DNA of 64,000 bases from Nitrospirales bacterium (GTDB lineage: Bacteria > Nitrospirota > Nitrospiria > Nitrospirales > UBA8639): positions 1-64,000 of the forward strand of contig JALDRK010000021.1 in assembly GCA_031315915.1 (NCBI GenBank), in the 5' to 3' direction. Made by a program: the position numbers and the translations under genes. Below, one piece after another: positions 37,569 to 46,205 of this stretch; position 1 is the stretch's first letter, and every line of letters starts with the position of its first letter. The notes below the pieces were generated by a model, which saw only the letters and a list, made by a program, of their open reading frames with translations, did no database searches and had not been told where the DNA came from.

Positions 37569-37646
37569 GGTGGGTGTAGCTCAGTTGGTTAGAGCGCCGG
37601 ATTGTGGATCCGGAGGTCGCGGGTTCGAAACCCGTCACTCACCCCA
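37569..37646 (+). tRNA. tRNA-His (anticodon GTG), integration target
   Basis: Cloverleaf: extra G-1 at 37569, acceptor GTGGGTG/CACTCAC, anticodon stem CCGGA/TCCGG with loop TTGTGGA (anticodon GTG), T-arm around GCGGG-TTCGAAA-CCCGT, and encoded CCA. Its 3' end from the T-loop onward (37624) starts the 60-bp repeat that flanks the integrated element, so it serves as the attachment gene. Confidence 0.97.
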
Positions 37647-37683
37647 TTATTATTTCCAAAAATTTTTATAATTTGAAAAACCT
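37624..37683 (+). repeat. att repeat 1 (attL), 3' end of tRNA-His plus 37 bp
   Basis: 60 bp identical to 47564-47623 except for one base (T at 37647 versus A at 47587). The first 23 bp are the tRNA 3' end, the rest is AT-rich (TATTATTTCCAAAAATTTTT). The separation of 9,940 bp and the integrase immediately inside mark it as an attachment site. Confidence 0.93.
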
Positions 37684-37688
37684 TCCCC

Positions 37689-37710
37689 GGGGTGCAACCA
37701 GGGGTGCAAC
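37689..37710 (+). repeat. Tandem GGGGTGCAAC repeats beside attL
   Basis: Two copies of GGGGTGCAAC with a 12-bp period, 6 bp inside the att repeat. The same 22-bp arrangement, with one change, lies near the other end of the element at 47423-47444. Candidate integrase arm-type or directionality-factor sites. On the minus strand they also encode the CTPGCTPG tail of the integrase reading frame. Confidence 0.5.
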
Positions 37711-38930
37711 TATCATCTTCCGGTTGCCCCATTAATCGGTCCACTTCTAGCCCTGCATTCCGTTCTGATTGTCGTACCCAGTGCGTATAGGTATCCACCG
37801 TTCGAACTGGATACTGGAATGCCCCATCTGTTTTTGGACATACACGACATTAGCCCCACTTGCCAGCATTCGACTGGCAAGGTGTGCCTGGTCGCATGAA
37901 TCCACCGGTAGGGGAGTCCTATGCCTTTCAGAAGAGGTTTCCAGACTCGGGATCCCGAAGTTGTTGGACCGGATGATGTCTCCTTGGGAGTGATAAACAA
38001 CCAATCCATCCAAGCGGGTTGCCCGTTCATCGCTTCGGCCTCCCGGATGGTTAAATAGTCTTTCAGCACCATGACCAAATCTTGTGACAGACTGACTGAC
38101 CGGCGTTGTCGGCTTTTCGGCGTGTTCGACAGTTGCCCAGCAGTAAAAATTCCGCTGAACCCACAAACACCGGTTTCGTATGTCCAGGTCCCTGGCCGCA
38201 AGGCCACGGCTTCTCCTTCCCGCAACCCGGCATGGAACAACAACAGGTGATGAAGGGGTACAGTGATAGTTCTTCTGGGCTGCTTTTAAAATCGCCCATT
38301 CTTCCTCGTGGGTAAAGGCGACCACATCTTCAGACCGTTTCGAGGTCTTAATCAGTTTGGCGGTTTTCAGGGCCGGATTGTGCTGGACATGGCCATCCTC
38401 AATGGCATCGGTGTATATGGCCGACAGGCACAACAACACATTTTTGATGCTCTTGGGTTTCAACCCCTGTGCGCTTAATTGGGCTACCAATTCCCGAACC
38501 TTTGCCCGATTTACTCCCACAAGCGGGAGAGAGCCGAAGGCAGGGTTCAGGTGAATCTTCAAAATGCTACGGTACCGCCTCACGGTTGTGTATTTCAGGC
38601 CTGAGGCCTCTTTGGCCTTCATCCAGATTTCCCCATAGGCTTGAATCGTCAATGCTTGTTGGCGGTCGGCCTCTGCCCGTTTCTTTTCCTCCTCAGGGAA
38701 TAACCGACCTTCGGCAATACGCCCCATCCGACTTTTCCGCCATTGACGGGCCTTGGAAATGGTCGGAAATCCAAACTTCCGAAAATACCGGTCCTGATGT
38801 TTAATGAGGGCCATGTACCGCGAGAGATCGACGGGTTTCCGAGGCTTCTGCTTCTCTGATTGACCGGGAAGCTGCTGCTGGGGTGCTTCCTTCCCCAGGG
38901 TGTATTGATATAACCCTTCATCGACGCGGA

Positions 38931-39266
38931 TCAGGATTCGTTTCTGTCGGCCCATGGCTTAATTCCCTTCTCTTGAGAGGTCGTGGGTGAGACAAGTCGT
39001 AAATGCCGCCGCGGAGTTTTCGTCTCCTCCGGCGGATCACAGATCTTCAATCGGCCTTCTCCTCCCCACCAAAATCCATGGGGGGTCTGTTGGTCTAGGA
39101 GTTCAAGCGCAGCCAACATAATAAAGCCCTTGGCCTTCAGGTGCTCCCTGGCACACCCCTGAAGTTTCTCTTTTAACTCGGCCAGGAGAGGTAAACATTC
39201 TTTAGGCACCAAAATCGGAAGTGTACAGAAATCTTCATACCAGCCTTTTCTCCTTGATTTCCCCAT
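38931..39266 (-). CDS. Unknown small protein of the element
   Basis: 111 residues from ATG at 39266 with AAAGGAGG upstream (a GTG at 39269 is alternative). Basic at both ends; the middle (ILVPKECLPLLAELKEKLQG) is helical. No family recognised. It directly follows the RHH gene (4 nt) and overlaps the integrase start, so the three form one leftward unit. A toxin role next to the RHH protein is possible but unsupported. Confidence 0.6.
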   Translation of the reverse strand: MGKSRRKGWYEDFCTLPILVPKECLPLLAELKEKLQGCAREHLKAKGFIMLAALELLDQQTPHGFWWGGEGRLKICDPPEETKTPRRHLRLVSPTTSQEKGIKPWADRNES

Positions 39267-39269
39267 CAC

Positions 39270-39419
39270 TTAACCTCCTTTCTTTTTGCCTTGGCTCAAT
39301 TCCCGTTCCAGCAAGGCTCGAATAAACCCGCTGGCCGTGTAGCCCTGTGCTTTTAGGGCATCCAGCCTGGCCTTCAGTGGTTTGGGCAAGTGAATTAACA
39401 CCTTGGTCATAGCTCCCAT
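39270..39419 (-). CDS. Ribbon-helix-helix DNA-binding protein
   Basis: 49 residues, too short to stand out but with a very good ribosome-binding site (AAAGGAGG, 8 nt before ATG). Sequence MTKVLIHLPKPLKARLDALK followed by GYTASGFIRALLERELS is the RHH_1/CopG pattern: beta strand, helix, turn, helix. Probably represses the divergent promoter region at 39420-39507 and controls the integrase unit. Confidence 0.75.
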   Translation of the reverse strand: MGAMTKVLIHLPKPLKARLDALKAQGYTASGFIRALLERELSQGKKKGG

Positions 39420-39507
39420 TGATTAACCTCCTTTCCATGAAATTTAAATAATAATATAAATATATATAACAATATTTAAGTATGTCAACATATATTTGAC
39501 TCCATGA
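39420..39507. promoter_or_regulatory. AT-rich divergent promoter region between two RHH genes
   Basis: About 85 bp that are over 75% A+T (runs such as AATAATATAAATATATATAA) between divergent RHH genes. It must hold promoters for both directions and probable operators for the two RHH proteins. A TTGAC lies at about 39494, but no -10 match at standard spacing is convincing. Confidence 0.5.
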
Positions 39508-39534
39508 ATGGGCTCGGCTAGGCTACCGCCACCT

Positions 39535-39702
39535 ATGACCGAGAAAGAGCCATCCAAACGGAAAACGTTTAGCCTCAGCCTGGATCAGGACCTCATGAAG
39601 GAGTTCAAGCACTTGGCGGTGGATGAAGACCGGAACGTCAACGATATGACCGAGGAGGCCATGCGCGATTTATTGAAGAAGTACAAGAAAAAGGGGAAAT
39701 AG
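39535..39702 (+). CDS. Ribbon-helix-helix-like regulator
   Basis: 55 residues from ATG at 39535 (ATG at 39508 also in frame; neither has a clear ribosome-binding site). KTFSLSLDQDLMKEFKHLAVDEDRNVNDMTEEAMRDLL is a typical ParG/CopG-like RHH, with a Lys-rich tail. Divergent from the RHH gene at 39270, so the pair may form a genetic switch for the element. Confidence 0.65.
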   Translation: MTEKEPSKRKTFSLSLDQDLMKEFKHLAVDEDRNVNDMTEEAMRDLLKKYKKKGK

Positions 39703-39923
39703 AATATCTGCCGCTGCTACACGGAAATCCGCCAGGGGATTGGTTTTTAGCGTTGATCGAAATTACGTAAAAGCAGAACTACTCTAGCCTTTTCTGTTTT
39801 GACCTACCTTTTGCTTCACTTTATTCAGGGAATTTTGTAGGGTTAGCTCAGTGCCTTACCCAATAAACTGCAAAAGCAGAGACTGCTAACTTATTGCTCT
39901 ATTGATCTTTGGAGTGACGGCCT

Positions 39924-41273
39924 ATGCCTAGTGAATCCCTTGGGATCACAAAAAGAGTTCTCATTATTGGTTGCACTGCGTTTGCTGGGGTTGATTCCGT
40001 TAAGTGGTCAGATCAAAAGCTTCCCAATATTCCTGACTACGATATCGTTGTGATTTCGGTTCCGCATATTACGCAAGAATTTTTGTTGTCTGAAGAGAGT
40101 AAAAAACTTCAAGAAATTCGAAGGGACCTGGTTGGCCTTTTACATTCCGGTGGGAAGATCATTGCCTTGATCTCTGCTTGTTTTGAGGTTGAACGTAAGT
40201 CAGGTTACCCGACAATTGTTTCTAATAGTGACTGGTGTCCTATCCATTATGCAACTCCTCAAGAAGCTGGAAGGAGCATCCTAATTAAGGAAGCCAAATA
40301 CCAAACATATCTACAGGTTATGTCTGAATGGAAATTTTATTTAAATATCCCTGAACATTTCTCATCCTTTGAATTTAATAATTTTTATTGCACAATAAAT
40401 TCATCTCCCAAATATGACATTTCATTGAATCCCTATTTAAAAAATAGGTATGGTTGCATTCTTGCCGGACATTTCAAGGTGGGGATTACATTTCCTAGAA
40501 CGAAACGGGTTGGCTATATGGGTGAAACTTCGACTAAATATCCGGAAGAACCGGACCTTACGACAGGGCCTGTAGTGCTTCTTCCCCTAATCGACAAAGT
40601 ATCTCCGGAAGAGGCTCTCGCCAAAATACTTCAGGAAGAAATCGGCCTATCTCCAGAGTCGCCAGAACCGGGCTGGGCTCAGAACATTGAAATGCCCGGT
40701 GTTCCAGAACTTGATCGTCAGGTTGGCGAGGCAAAATCTGAAATTTTGCTTAAAACAGAAAAAGTCCAAGAATTGGAAAAGAGAATTTCTAATATTCACT
40801 CGTTTAGACGGTTGTTATATGGAACAGGGACCGAGTTGGAAGCTATCGTAAAAAGAAGTCTAGAGCTAATAGGTGGAAAAGTATCACCTTCCAAATATTC
40901 GCAGGAGGAGTTTATATTGGAATTCGAGGGCAAGGAATTTCTGGTAGAAGTTAAAGGCGTTTCCAAAAGTATCTCTCTTACCCATCTTCGGCAGTTAAAT
41001 GACTACTTACTCAAATATCAAGAAGACACAGGGAAAGATTGCAATGGAATCCTATTTGGTAATGCTTGGCGAAATGCTCCGCCTGAACAGCGAGGGATGG
41101 AAGATACACAGGAGTTCCCAGATAATGTGGTTAAGCGTTCGGAACAGTGGGGGATTTCTTTGGTTTCTTCTACTGCCTTTTTTGCGGCTTTTATTGAAGC
41201 CCTTGAAGAGCCACAAAGGGGTATTGAGATGCTTGTAAAAATTACAACTTCAACCGGTATAGTCTCCTTTTGA
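39924..41273 (+). CDS. Unknown protein with C-terminal PD-(D/E)XK-nuclease-like domain
   Basis: 449 residues. N-terminal ~90 residues look Rossmann-like: strand KRVLIIGCTAFAG, then DYDIVVISVPHI, then GGKIIALIS. A coiled coil near residue 270 leads to a C-terminal domain with helix GTELEAIVKRSLELIGG, a strand pair with Glu328/Glu329 and the EVKG motif (Glu342-x-Lys344) followed by SLTHLRQLNDYL, a layout seen in restriction-endonuclease-like folds. First gene of the AT-richer cargo; followed by the protease-like gene. Probably defence or stress related, by inference. Confidence 0.6.
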   Translation: MPSESLGITKRVLIIGCTAFAGVDSVKWSDQKLPNIPDYDIVVISVPHITQEFLLSEESKKLQEIRRDLVGLLHSGGKIIALISACFEVERKSGYPTIVSNSDWCPIHYATPQEAGRSILIKEAKYQTYLQVMSEWKFYLNIPEHFSSFEFNNFYCTINSSPKYDISLNPYLKNRYGCILAGHFKVGITFPRTKRVGYMGETSTKYPEEPDLTTGPVVLLPLIDKVSPEEALAKILQEEIGLSPESPEPGWAQNIEMPGVPELDRQVGEAKSEILLKTEKVQELEKRISNIHSFRRLLYGTGTELEAIVKRSLELIGGKVSPSKYSQEEFILEFEGKEFLVEVKGVSKSISLTHLRQLNDYLLKYQEDTGKDCNGILFGNAWRNAPPEQRGMEDTQEFPDNVVKRSEQWGISLVSSTAFFAAFIEALEEPQRGIEMLVKITTSTGIVSF

Positions 41274-41370
41274 TGAGTATTAATTTTATTGGAGGAGAAA
41301 TTGATTTAAAGCGTCGGTGCCATAACCATTGGAGCTTGGCCACGATCGCGGAGACTGAGTCTACCCTGAT

Positions 41371-41522
41371 GTAATTTCTGTGAAACCCCGAAGGAGGTCG
41401 GCAGGAAATTAAAGGCCCCTGCTGGCCTTCAGGGGAAAAGCCTCACAGACTATGTGAAGAATCTCCTATATGAGCACGTAGCAGAATTAGAAAAGAAGGG
41501 GTTTTTACCAAAAGGGAAATGA
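41371..41522 (+). pseudogene. Degraded RHH-like gene fragment
   Basis: An open stretch reading PKEVGRKLKAP and GKSLTDYVKNLLYEHVAELEKKG, ending at 41522, has the look of a CopG/Arc-type RHH protein, but no start codon opens this frame. A one-base change in the CCCC run near 41387 would join it to a VISVK strand in another frame. It lies between the two cargo genes, where a small antitoxin-like regulator would be expected. Confidence 0.35.
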
Positions 41523-41544
41523 ACCATTGGGAAGGGAAAAAATC

Positions 41545-42567
41545 GTGCCAAGCAGCGAACGACAGGAATTAATCAAAAAAATTGAAGATTTAAGAGGGTC
41601 CAACGTTATCTGTTTTTTAACAAGCTTACGACAAAACGTACCCAGCCAAATTGCTGAAGATTGCGTTAGAGTATTTTTTGAACATTTGCTTTTACTCCCG
41701 TCTCGCCCAGTTGAAAAGTTAGATATTTTTCTTTGTAGTAATGGCGGAAGCGGGACAGTACCCTGGCGTTTGGTTTCTCTTTTTCGGGAATTTTCAAATT
41801 CTTTTAATGTTTTAATACCCTATCGCGCTTACAGTGCGGCGTCTCTTCTCGCACTGGGGGCGGACGAAATAGTTATGCATCCTTTTGCAGAATTGGGGCC
41901 CATTGATCCGACGGTTTCAAATGAATTTAATCCTAAAGAACAGGGAACCGGTAGATCGCTAGGGATTAGTGTGGAAGACGTGAAGGCGTATGTTAATTTT
42001 ATTAAGTCCACGGTAGGGATAACTCATGAGGATGAACTTATAAAGGCCATTGAAATTCTTGGGGAGAAGGTTCATCCTCTTGCTTTAGGAAACGTAGAAA
42101 GATTTCTTTCTCAATCGCGAATGATAGCTAGAAAGATTTTGCGAACACATATGAAAGAGACTGATGAACATGTTATTGAGGAAATAATAGAAAATATGGC
42201 TTCCAAGCTTTATTTTCATGGACACCCTATAAATAGAAAGGAGGCTAAGGAGGAACTCAAGCTAAAAGTTACCCTTGATTTGCCTGCTGGTTTGGAAACT
42301 ATAATTTGGGACCTTTATAAGAATTTTGAAAAAGAATTTGATAATTTGGAGCCTTTTAACCCAGCCGGGGATTTGGCTGGTATAAACACGGGGCAGGGGC
42401 CCTGCAAGAAGGAATACGAACTTCTACATGCTATTATTGAAAGCAAAAGATTGACAAGTAAATTAAAAACTAAGAGAAGGTTTACTCTTCTTCCTGCACA
42501 ACCAGGTCAAAAGTTGATTCAGGAGGATGTTCTATCGCAAGTATGGAGTCATACTCCGGCCCCATAG
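41545..42567 (+). CDS. SppA/SDH-type (ClpP-fold) serine protease-like protein
   Basis: 340 residues from GTG at 41545 with GGGAAGGG upstream; TTG at 41527 is an alternative. Crotonase/ClpP-fold signs: FLCSNGGSGTVPW (oxyanion loop) and YRAYSAASLLALGADEIVM followed by ELGPIDP, matching the serine dehydrogenase proteinase (SDH_sah) family where the Ser in 'SA-x-S' is the nucleophile. Soluble, no signal peptide. Base composition is lower in G+C than surroundings. Pairing with the nuclease-like gene suggests a defence unit. Confidence 0.7.
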   Translation: MPSSERQELIKKIEDLRGSNVICFLTSLRQNVPSQIAEDCVRVFFEHLLLLPSRPVEKLDIFLCSNGGSGTVPWRLVSLFREFSNSFNVLIPYRAYSAASLLALGADEIVMHPFAELGPIDPTVSNEFNPKEQGTGRSLGISVEDVKAYVNFIKSTVGITHEDELIKAIEILGEKVHPLALGNVERFLSQSRMIARKILRTHMKETDEHVIEEIIENMASKLYFHGHPINRKEAKEELKLKVTLDLPAGLETIIWDLYKNFEKEFDNLEPFNPAGDLAGINTGQGPCKKEYELLHAIIESKRLTSKLKTKRRFTLLPAQPGQKLIQEDVLSQVWSHTPAP

Positions 42568-42955
42568 GTTTGTAACCAATATCCAAGGAAAAGTTCATAT
42601 TTTGAGGATGTTCTACGGCGTTGGGGTCTTTTGCCGGGTAAATTGGACAGGCTGTGCTGATTTCGGTGGGATGCGAACTGAAGTTTCCCAACGGGAGCAA
42701 GGGCTTGCTGACTGCAACGAGGTAGGTGGGTTTCATGTGTGCAAGGGCCTAATGTATCTTTTCGGGAAAAAATATTATAACTTGAGATTAGTAAAATATT
42801 GATTTGTAAGTCAAATCCCCCATGTTGACTTATTAAACCTCCTGCAACTTCGGAAAGAATTTCGAGGAATTGTTTGAACTGGCCATGCGGACTTGCCTGA
42901 TTGACCACTAGTTCTCTCCTTGAGCAGCGGGGTTAGGGCAAGAGGGAGATTTGTT
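42568..42955. other. Non-coding stretch at cargo end
   Basis: 388 nt between the convergent protease and HTH genes. Rightward and leftward short frames cross it but lack ribosome-binding sites and family features. AT-rich around 42760-42830. It marks the border between cargo and the replication module. Confidence 0.5.
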
Positions 42956-43495
42956 CTAAGCCTGTGGTTCAGGGTTGCTCTCGGTGTCAGATATGTCTAC
43001 GGTCTTCCTCTCCTGCGATGCTCCCCAATCTCTCGCTCCATGAGCCAGATCCAGGATAATGCGATGTGAGATGTTGGCCGTCGATTTGCCGGTATGCTGA
43101 CGCCATTTATCATAGTTGATGGCCTTCCCGAGCGTGGCCCTGCCCAATAGCCGCTCTTTTTGTTGGGGGGGCAACGCGGCTAATACGTCATCCTCCTCCA
43201 ACAGTTTCAACAGTTTATCCTCCAAACTGGTGTGGTGGGCCACACTCAACATCAGTGAGTCCCCAAGCCGATCCTGGAAGGGTTGGAGGGCTTCAAATTC
43301 CGGCAGGGCCTTTTGAAGATACTTCGAGACGGTTGTACGGTCCACTTGCACCACTTTTCCAATATCCGTCGGCGTCACGCCCAGGCGGGCAAGTTCAACC
43401 GCTTTTTTCTTCCATGCCGCAGTTTCGGCAGGGGACCGGCGGCGTGGTCGTGGATTGGCTGGTGTTTCTCTGGGTTGTCTTTTTGGTGATGCCAC
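42956..43495 (-). CDS. HTH protein, terminase-small-subunit-like
   Basis: 179 residues starting at GTG, overlapping the stop of the next gene by one base (TAGTG). Basic Arg/Pro-rich N-terminus, then helix-turn-helix (AVELARLGVTPTDIGKVVQVDRTTVSKYL) and a long helical part, as in phage terminase small subunits and related replication regulators. In a satellite it could redirect packaging; role inferred. Confidence 0.6.
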   Translation of the reverse strand: MASPKRQPRETPANPRPRRRSPAETAAWKKKAVELARLGVTPTDIGKVVQVDRTTVSKYLQKALPEFEALQPFQDRLGDSLMLSVAHHTSLEDKLLKLLEEDDVLAALPPQQKERLLGRATLGKAINYDKWRQHTGKSTANISHRIILDLAHGARDWGASQERKTVDISDTESNPEPQA

Positions 43496-43875
43496 TAGTC
43501 ATTTCCTTTTGGTTGAACGTAGCAGGTCGATACCCACCGCCAAGGTTCCTCCTCGGCATCGGGGATGATCAAGACCTGTTGGGCTGCTTCGTCAATGAGG
43601 TCAACGGTACCCTCATGCCATTCCCAGTCATAATCCACCGGGTTTTTCACTATTGGGATTCGATACCCAACAACCAACCCCGGCACGAAGGGTACTCCTC
43701 TATCTTTGGGATCATCAGATTGAAGATTTCTGTCTTTGAGTAAAGCTTGAGGGGAGAGAGGGATCTTCTCAGATGCTTCCGTTACCAATTCCACCGAACA
43801 GGCCAGACAGATCTTCCAGTTGGCATTGACTAACGCCTGACACGTGGGGCAATGGATGACTCCAATTATCGCCAT
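43495..43875 (-). CDS. Zinc-finger protein of the element
   Basis: 126 residues from ATG at 43875 (AAAGGAG upstream). Two CxxC pairs (CPTC and CLAC) at the start form a zinc ribbon; the rest contains 'VDYDWEWHEGTVDLIDEAAQQVLIIPD', a small beta domain. Unknown function. Part of the leftward replication unit. Confidence 0.6.
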   Translation of the reverse strand: MAIIGVIHCPTCQALVNANWKICLACSVELVTEASEKIPLSPQALLKDRNLQSDDPKDRGVPFVPGLVVGYRIPIVKNPVDYDWEWHEGTVDLIDEAAQQVLIIPDAEEEPWRWVSTCYVQPKGND

Positions 43876-44082
43876 GTTGACTCTCCTTTGAGGAAACGGA
43901 CGAGGAAACTGGGAGTTTCCTGGGTAGGAAACGGTTTCCTGCCCAGGAAACATTTAAACCTCAACAAATCCAATGGGTTAACCCATAAAGTTTCCTGTTT
44001 CCATTGTACGATTCTGCATCGAGAATTTAGGAAACTTTTTCGATGGGTAGGAAACTTTTGAGGAAACCCGAAGGAAACCATA

Positions 44083-45930
44083 TTAGGCATTCTCCTTTCG
44101 GGCTTTAATTTTCCGAAGGAGTTTGCTGGCGTACCCCTTGGAAATTTCCAGCTCCTCGGCTAAGGCTGTGGGTGAGGTGACCCCCTCCTCGACGAGTTTC
44201 ACTGCTCGTTCTTCGACACTGACCGCGAGGGGTTTCCAGGTCCATTCGAGCCCACCATGGTTTTCGCCAAGTTTGGCGTCTATGGCTTCCAACTCCTCCC
44301 CCTTCGCCGACCGACATTTGGTAAAGTGAACTTCAAAATGACACCCCTCTGCTTGGCTATATCCGGCCGGCTTATTTAATTGAATAACCGTATCGAGCGA
44401 GTCTTCACGCCCGGATGTGCCGCGTTGTTGGCCGCCCTTCCCGGCATGATGAACCAGCAGAATCGTAATCCCTCGGTGCCGGAGGCGGACTAACCATGCG
44501 GCTATGGGTTCCCAATCCTTTTTCCGATCTTCGTCAATCCCTGAAAACAAACAGGAAATGTTATCCAGGATCAGGACTCGCAGATCGGGGTGTTCATCCA
44601 ATATGGCCGTGATTTCCTGCCGGATCTCCTCCTTCGTCAGCACCAGATCACATTGCAAGGTGTGGTAGACCTGATGGCTGGTGAGAAATTGCAGGGGGGC
44701 CGTAGGCGGTTTGGGGAGTAAGGCTGTCATACGGCCTCGTAGTTCCTCCAGGTCCATTTCTCCGTCCACATACAGCACCCCGGTTGGCGTTGGGGCATCC
44801 CATCGGAGGAACGGTGCCCCGGTGCTGAGGCTCGCCGCCAGAGTTAAATTAAAAAATGTTTTCCCGACGCCCCTTGGGCCAAAGGCCATGGCAATTCCAC
44901 CTTCTGGAAGAAACGGATACAACATTTTTCGTTCAGGAAGCTGAAGGGTTAAGAGATCCCGATATTCCAATACGGCATCTTTAAACCTTGGTCGCGGCTG
45001 TTCGCCTGAGGCCAATTGCTGGCAAACCGTTTCCGGGCCTTCCAGGAGGAATAAATCGTTAAAGTCAGTTGGTGGGCTTTCGTTCTCCACCACGTTCTGA
45101 AAGATGGGCATGACCACCGCCACCTGTGCCGCTTCCGCCGCTTCCTTGGCTTTGGTGAGACCGGGGTTGTCTGGTATTCCGCTGTCATTATCGGCACAGA
45201 TGATGATGGGCCGGTCAGGGTGTGCTTGCCGAAGTCGTAAGGCTACCGGCTGTAGGTTTCCGGCATCGAAGGCCACCACCGTCTGTTCCCCGGTGACGGC
45301 ATGGACTGTTGCGCCAGTGGCAAACCCTTCGACGAGATAGATCCTGTCGCCAGGTTCGCCCATCACAAAATAATGTCCCTTTTTTGCCCCATGGGGGAGA
45401 AATTTTTTTGTCCCGTCCGGTTTGATGAACTGGAGCGTGGTGATTCTTCCGGCGTCATCATAAGCTGGGATAATCAACTTTCCGTCGGAAACACGAACCC
45501 CATGGGGTTGAATATGCTTCGTCACCAGATAGGGATGTTCGGGAGGGGCTGGCGTGGAAGCCTCCCAAATAGCAGCGGCCCGGTGAGCGGCTTCCTGCTG
45601 AAGAGTTTTTCGTTCCCGTTCGGTCTCCTGTTGGGCCTTGGCCATCCGTTCTTGATATTGCTGCCGTTCGGCAGGTGACAGGGCATTGGGCTTTTTGAGC
45701 GACCATTTGACCTGTTGGCCCGTTTTCCACGATCCGAACACGATGGTAGGATTCTCGTCCTCAAACAACACATACCACCCGTTTTGCGAGCGCGGTTTAT
45801 CGCCAGGTACGTCATAGCGATGTATCCGCCCATCGGGAATCAATGGTTCCGAGCATAGCAACCGATGATTGGCCATGAGTCCCTCGAACGTGGAGACATA
45901 CTCAGTCGTGACATTGAGCATCGTGGTCAT
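44083..45930 (-). CDS. Toprim primase / RepA-like helicase
   Basis: 615 residues. N-terminal region with a DUF927/zinc-free primase part (WYVLFEDENPTIVFGSWK), a Toprim domain (VEGFATGATVHAVTG; PIIICADNDSG) and a RecA/RepA helicase domain with Walker A GPRGVGKTFF, Walker B LRVLILDNIS and a sensor ILLVHHAGKGG. A C-terminal winged-helix segment (SPTALAEELEISKGYASKLL) may bind the origin. This is the replication protein of the element. Confidence 0.88.
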   Translation of the reverse strand: MTTMLNVTTEYVSTFEGLMANHRLLCSEPLIPDGRIHRYDVPGDKPRSQNGWYVLFEDENPTIVFGSWKTGQQVKWSLKKPNALSPAERQQYQERMAKAQQETERERKTLQQEAAHRAAAIWEASTPAPPEHPYLVTKHIQPHGVRVSDGKLIIPAYDDAGRITTLQFIKPDGTKKFLPHGAKKGHYFVMGEPGDRIYLVEGFATGATVHAVTGEQTVVAFDAGNLQPVALRLRQAHPDRPIIICADNDSGIPDNPGLTKAKEAAEAAQVAVVMPIFQNVVENESPPTDFNDLFLLEGPETVCQQLASGEQPRPRFKDAVLEYRDLLTLQLPERKMLYPFLPEGGIAMAFGPRGVGKTFFNLTLAASLSTGAPFLRWDAPTPTGVLYVDGEMDLEELRGRMTALLPKPPTAPLQFLTSHQVYHTLQCDLVLTKEEIRQEITAILDEHPDLRVLILDNISCLFSGIDEDRKKDWEPIAAWLVRLRHRGITILLVHHAGKGGQQRGTSGREDSLDTVIQLNKPAGYSQAEGCHFEVHFTKCRSAKGEELEAIDAKLGENHGGLEWTWKPLAVSVEERAVKLVEEGVTSPTALAEELEISKGYASKLLRKIKARKENA

Positions 45931-46145
45931 CGGTTTGCTTTCCCCTCCTTGGCCTTCTTGAATCGTGATGTGTGGTGCGGAGTAGGTTCCTCGCCATACA
46001 GCATGTCTCCATGCCGGGCAAGATTTTCAAACATTCGCCGCATGGTCGCCCCGATATGCTCAAACCCCGAGCCATTATCCAGGGAAGGAGAGGAAATTGC
46101 TTGTTGCTGAACATTTGGTTTTTCCAGTAGAGTTAGATTCGACAT
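45927..46145 (-). CDS. Small protein coupled to the primase-helicase
   Basis: 72 residues. Its stop overlaps the primase-helicase start by 4 nt (ATGA) and the ATG is preceded by GAAAGGAAA, so it is very likely translated. Basic C-terminus (RFKKAKEGKANR). No family recognised. Confidence 0.65.
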   Translation of the reverse strand: MSNLTLLEKPNVQQQAISSPSLDNGSGFEHIGATMRRMFENLARHGDMLYGEEPTPHHTSRFKKAKEGKANR

Positions 46146-46205
46146 CGGTTTTCCTTTCGGTTGAGGCCCGTCTGTGAGTTGGCGCTCACAATATGATGGG
46201 CCTCT

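Larger units (their letters stand above)
37589..38955 (-). pseudogene. Tyrosine-recombinase integrase, broken by five apparent indels
   Basis: N-terminal arm-binding and core-binding domains are intact (GLKYTTVRRYRSILKIHLNPAFG). The catalytic domain is spread over three frames but every motif is kept: Arg in HAGLREGEAV, HATRHT...ASRML, MGHSSIQ, and Tyr in VDTYTHW. Frames switch near 38253, 38190, 38145, 37880 and 37807, each explained by gain or loss of one base in a short homopolymer. The last frame runs on through att repeat 1 and antisense into tRNA-His. Either a recently decayed gene or local sequencing error. Overlaps the start of the next gene's end by 25 nt. Confidence 0.85.

Noticed and set aside
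37401..37671. Short rightward frames across tRNA-His
   Set aside because: Frames through tRNA genes are common artefacts; the cloverleaf explains the sequence.
39440..39500. AT-rich stretch as a possible replication origin
   Set aside because: No iterons or DnaA boxes seen; explained well enough as divergent promoter region of two RHH genes.
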